The notes under the pieces: generated by a model
The model's input: only the letters and a program-made list of their open reading frames with translations
The model's database searches: none
Told to the model about the DNA's origin: nothing
Source of the DNA: Spirochaetia bacterium
Lineage (GTDB): Bacteria > Spirochaetota > Spirochaetia > PWKH01
DNA length: 7,117 nt
Assembly (NCBI GenBank): GCA_007128345.1
Contig: SKXS01000084.1
Span: forward strand, 1 to 7,117
Reading direction: 5' to 3'
Position numbers and translations under genes: made by a program
Shown here: one piece after another, positions 6,504 to 7,117 of the stretch
Numbering within the stretch: the first letter of the stretch is position 1
How the letters are laid out: every line of letters begins with the position of its first letter

Positions 6504-6507
6504 GAGG
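6502..6507 (+). promoter_or_regulatory. Ribosome binding site of trxA overlapping the grdA stop
   Basis: AGGAGG begins inside the grdA TAG stop and lies 7 bases before ATG 6515. Ribosomes finishing grdA would be well placed to re-initiate on trxA, which suggests coupled output of carrier and reductant. Confidence 0.75.
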
Positions 6508-6514
6508 AGAGCGT

Positions 6515-6835
6515 ATGGTGGAGCTCCACAAAGATAACTATGACCAGGAGGTGATTGAGAGCAAAGGTGTGTACCTGGTCGATTTCTGGAGTGACTCCTG
6601 CGAAGAGTGCCTCGAACTGATGCCTGAGGTTGAAGCCCTTGAAGAAGAATTCGCGGGCCGTCTCGCCATGGGAAAGGTCAATATTAAGGGCAACCGCAGG
6701 CTGGCAATCCGGGAAGAGGTGAGGGGACTCCCCTCACTTCTCCTCTACAGGGACGGGGACAAGCAGGCAGTCTTCTCAAAAGAGTTTGACATTGCTGATG
6801 TGCGTGCAAAGATACAGGAACTGCTCGGTGAGTAA
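6515..6835 (+). CDS. trxA: Atypical thioredoxin of the Grd system (CEEC active site)
   Basis: This 106-residue thioredoxin of normal length probably reduces the oxidised Se-S form of GrdA with electrons from the flavoprotein encoded just upstream. The fold signature is clear: YLVDFW (20-25), active-site Cys29 and Cys32, the conserved proline of the following helix (Pro37), and the cis-proline in GLPSLLLY (Pro73). The active site is WSDSCEEC instead of the usual WCGPC. The Trp directly before the first Cys is missing (Ser28), and the residues between the cysteines are two glutamates. Thioredoxins from amino-acid-fermenting anaerobes with Grd systems are known to have non-standard motifs, so this fits a dedicated partner, though I do not recall CEEC. 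Two acidic residues between the cysteines should change redox potential and partner choice (inference). It starts 11 bases after grdA and is followed after one base by grdC. Confidence 0.9.
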   Translation: MVELHKDNYDQEVIESKGVYLVDFWSDSCEECLELMPEVEALEEEFAGRLAMGKVNIKGNRRLAIREEVRGLPSLLLYRDGDKQAVFSKEFDIADVRAKIQELLGE

Positions 6836-6836
6836 C

Positions 6837-7117
6837 ATGAAAAAGGAAGACGGAAAAAATTTAGGATATCCAGTGCTGAGCGCATGCTCGTTCAATTTAT
6901 TCCATGCGCCGTTCTTCACGGAAGCCTATGGAACTTCGCCAGCTGCGGAACGGGCTAAGACCCCCGATTCACCGTTCATCCAGAATCTGGCTCAGTCGAT
7001 CAGGAGCTTTGACCAGGTGTGCGCCTACCCGCCGAACCAGTCATTTATCGGTAACCTTGACCCCAGGCAGCTGCCTCCAAGGCCTTGGCACTCGCTTGAG
7101 CAGCCGGGCGGTTCATC
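6837..7117 (+). CDS. grdC: Protein C beta-like subunit GrdC, 5' part, truncated by the window end
   Basis: The first 93 codons of a gene run off the window. GrdC is the larger, ketoacyl-synthase (FabH)-like subunit of protein C, which with GrdD turns the GrdA-bound carboxymethyl group into acetyl phosphate. The match rests on residues about 40-85: AKTPDSPFIQNL, then RSFDQVCAYPPNQSFIGNLDP and RPWH. These follow the family pattern (NPDSEYLKxLPxHLRSFEEVxxYPPNQVFIGNxxP...RPWY, as I remember it). The first 40 residues fit less well, keeping only HAP (24-26) and YGT (31-33), so the protein looks diverged. ATG 6837 starts one base after the trxA stop, with GGTGAG (6827-6832) as a weak ribosome binding site, implying coupling. 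The catalytic part and any grdD lie beyond the window. Confidence 0.8.
   Translation, partial: MKKEDGKNLGYPVLSACSFNLFHAPFFTEAYGTSPAAERAKTPDSPFIQNLAQSIRSFDQVCAYPPNQSFIGNLDPRQLPPRPWHSLEQPGGS

Overview
This window is one gene-dense plus-strand block that reads as a single operon. It belongs to a strict anaerobe that makes selenoproteins and gains energy by Stickland-type reduction of glycine, sarcosine or betaine (or a related amine). The evidence is a near-complete glycine-reductase-type (Grd) gene set with two in-frame UGA selenocysteine codons. Taxonomy cannot be fixed from this sequence. Codon use is moderately GC-rich by eye, which suits Synergistota, Spirochaetota or a GC-richer clostridial lineage better than the AT-rich model clostridia.

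Layout: 1-1137 opine-dehydrogenase-family NAD(P) enzyme; 1163-2164 carbamoyltransferase of the knotted (acetylornithine transcarbamylase/YgeW-like) kind rather than true OTCase; 2172-3488 GrdB/F/H-type selenoprotein with Sec349 and a clear hairpin behind the UGA; 3500-4810 GrdE/G/I-type pyruvoyl proprotein; 4815-5990 thioredoxin-reductase-like flavoprotein with an extra C-terminal thioredoxin-like domain; 6039-6503 GrdA selenoprotein with Sec42; 6515-6835 atypical thioredoxin with a CEEC active site; 6837-7117 the 5' part of grdC, cut by the window end. Gaps between genes are 1 to 48 bases. I see no terminator, tRNA, repeat, mobile element or CRISPR, and no gene-free stretch longer than 48 bases.

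How the parts work together (family knowledge): the substrate-specific protein B (GrdB plus cleaved GrdE) binds the amine through a pyruvoyl group and cleaves the C-N bond with its selenocysteine. It hands a carboxymethyl group to the selenol of GrdA. GrdC, with GrdD expected downstream, releases acetyl phosphate for ATP synthesis. The thioredoxin reductase and thioredoxin re-reduce GrdA.

The unusual parts are the two upstream genes (opine-type dehydrogenase and knotted carbamoyltransferase), the divergence around the GrdE cleavage region, and a non-standard reductant chain. In that chain the TrxB lacks the NADPH arginine motif and carries a cysteine-less thioredoxin tail, and the TrxA has CEEC. 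Together they suggest that this protein B may act on a substrate made or released by the first two enzymes, such as a carbamoylated or N-substituted glycine. That pathway is inference.
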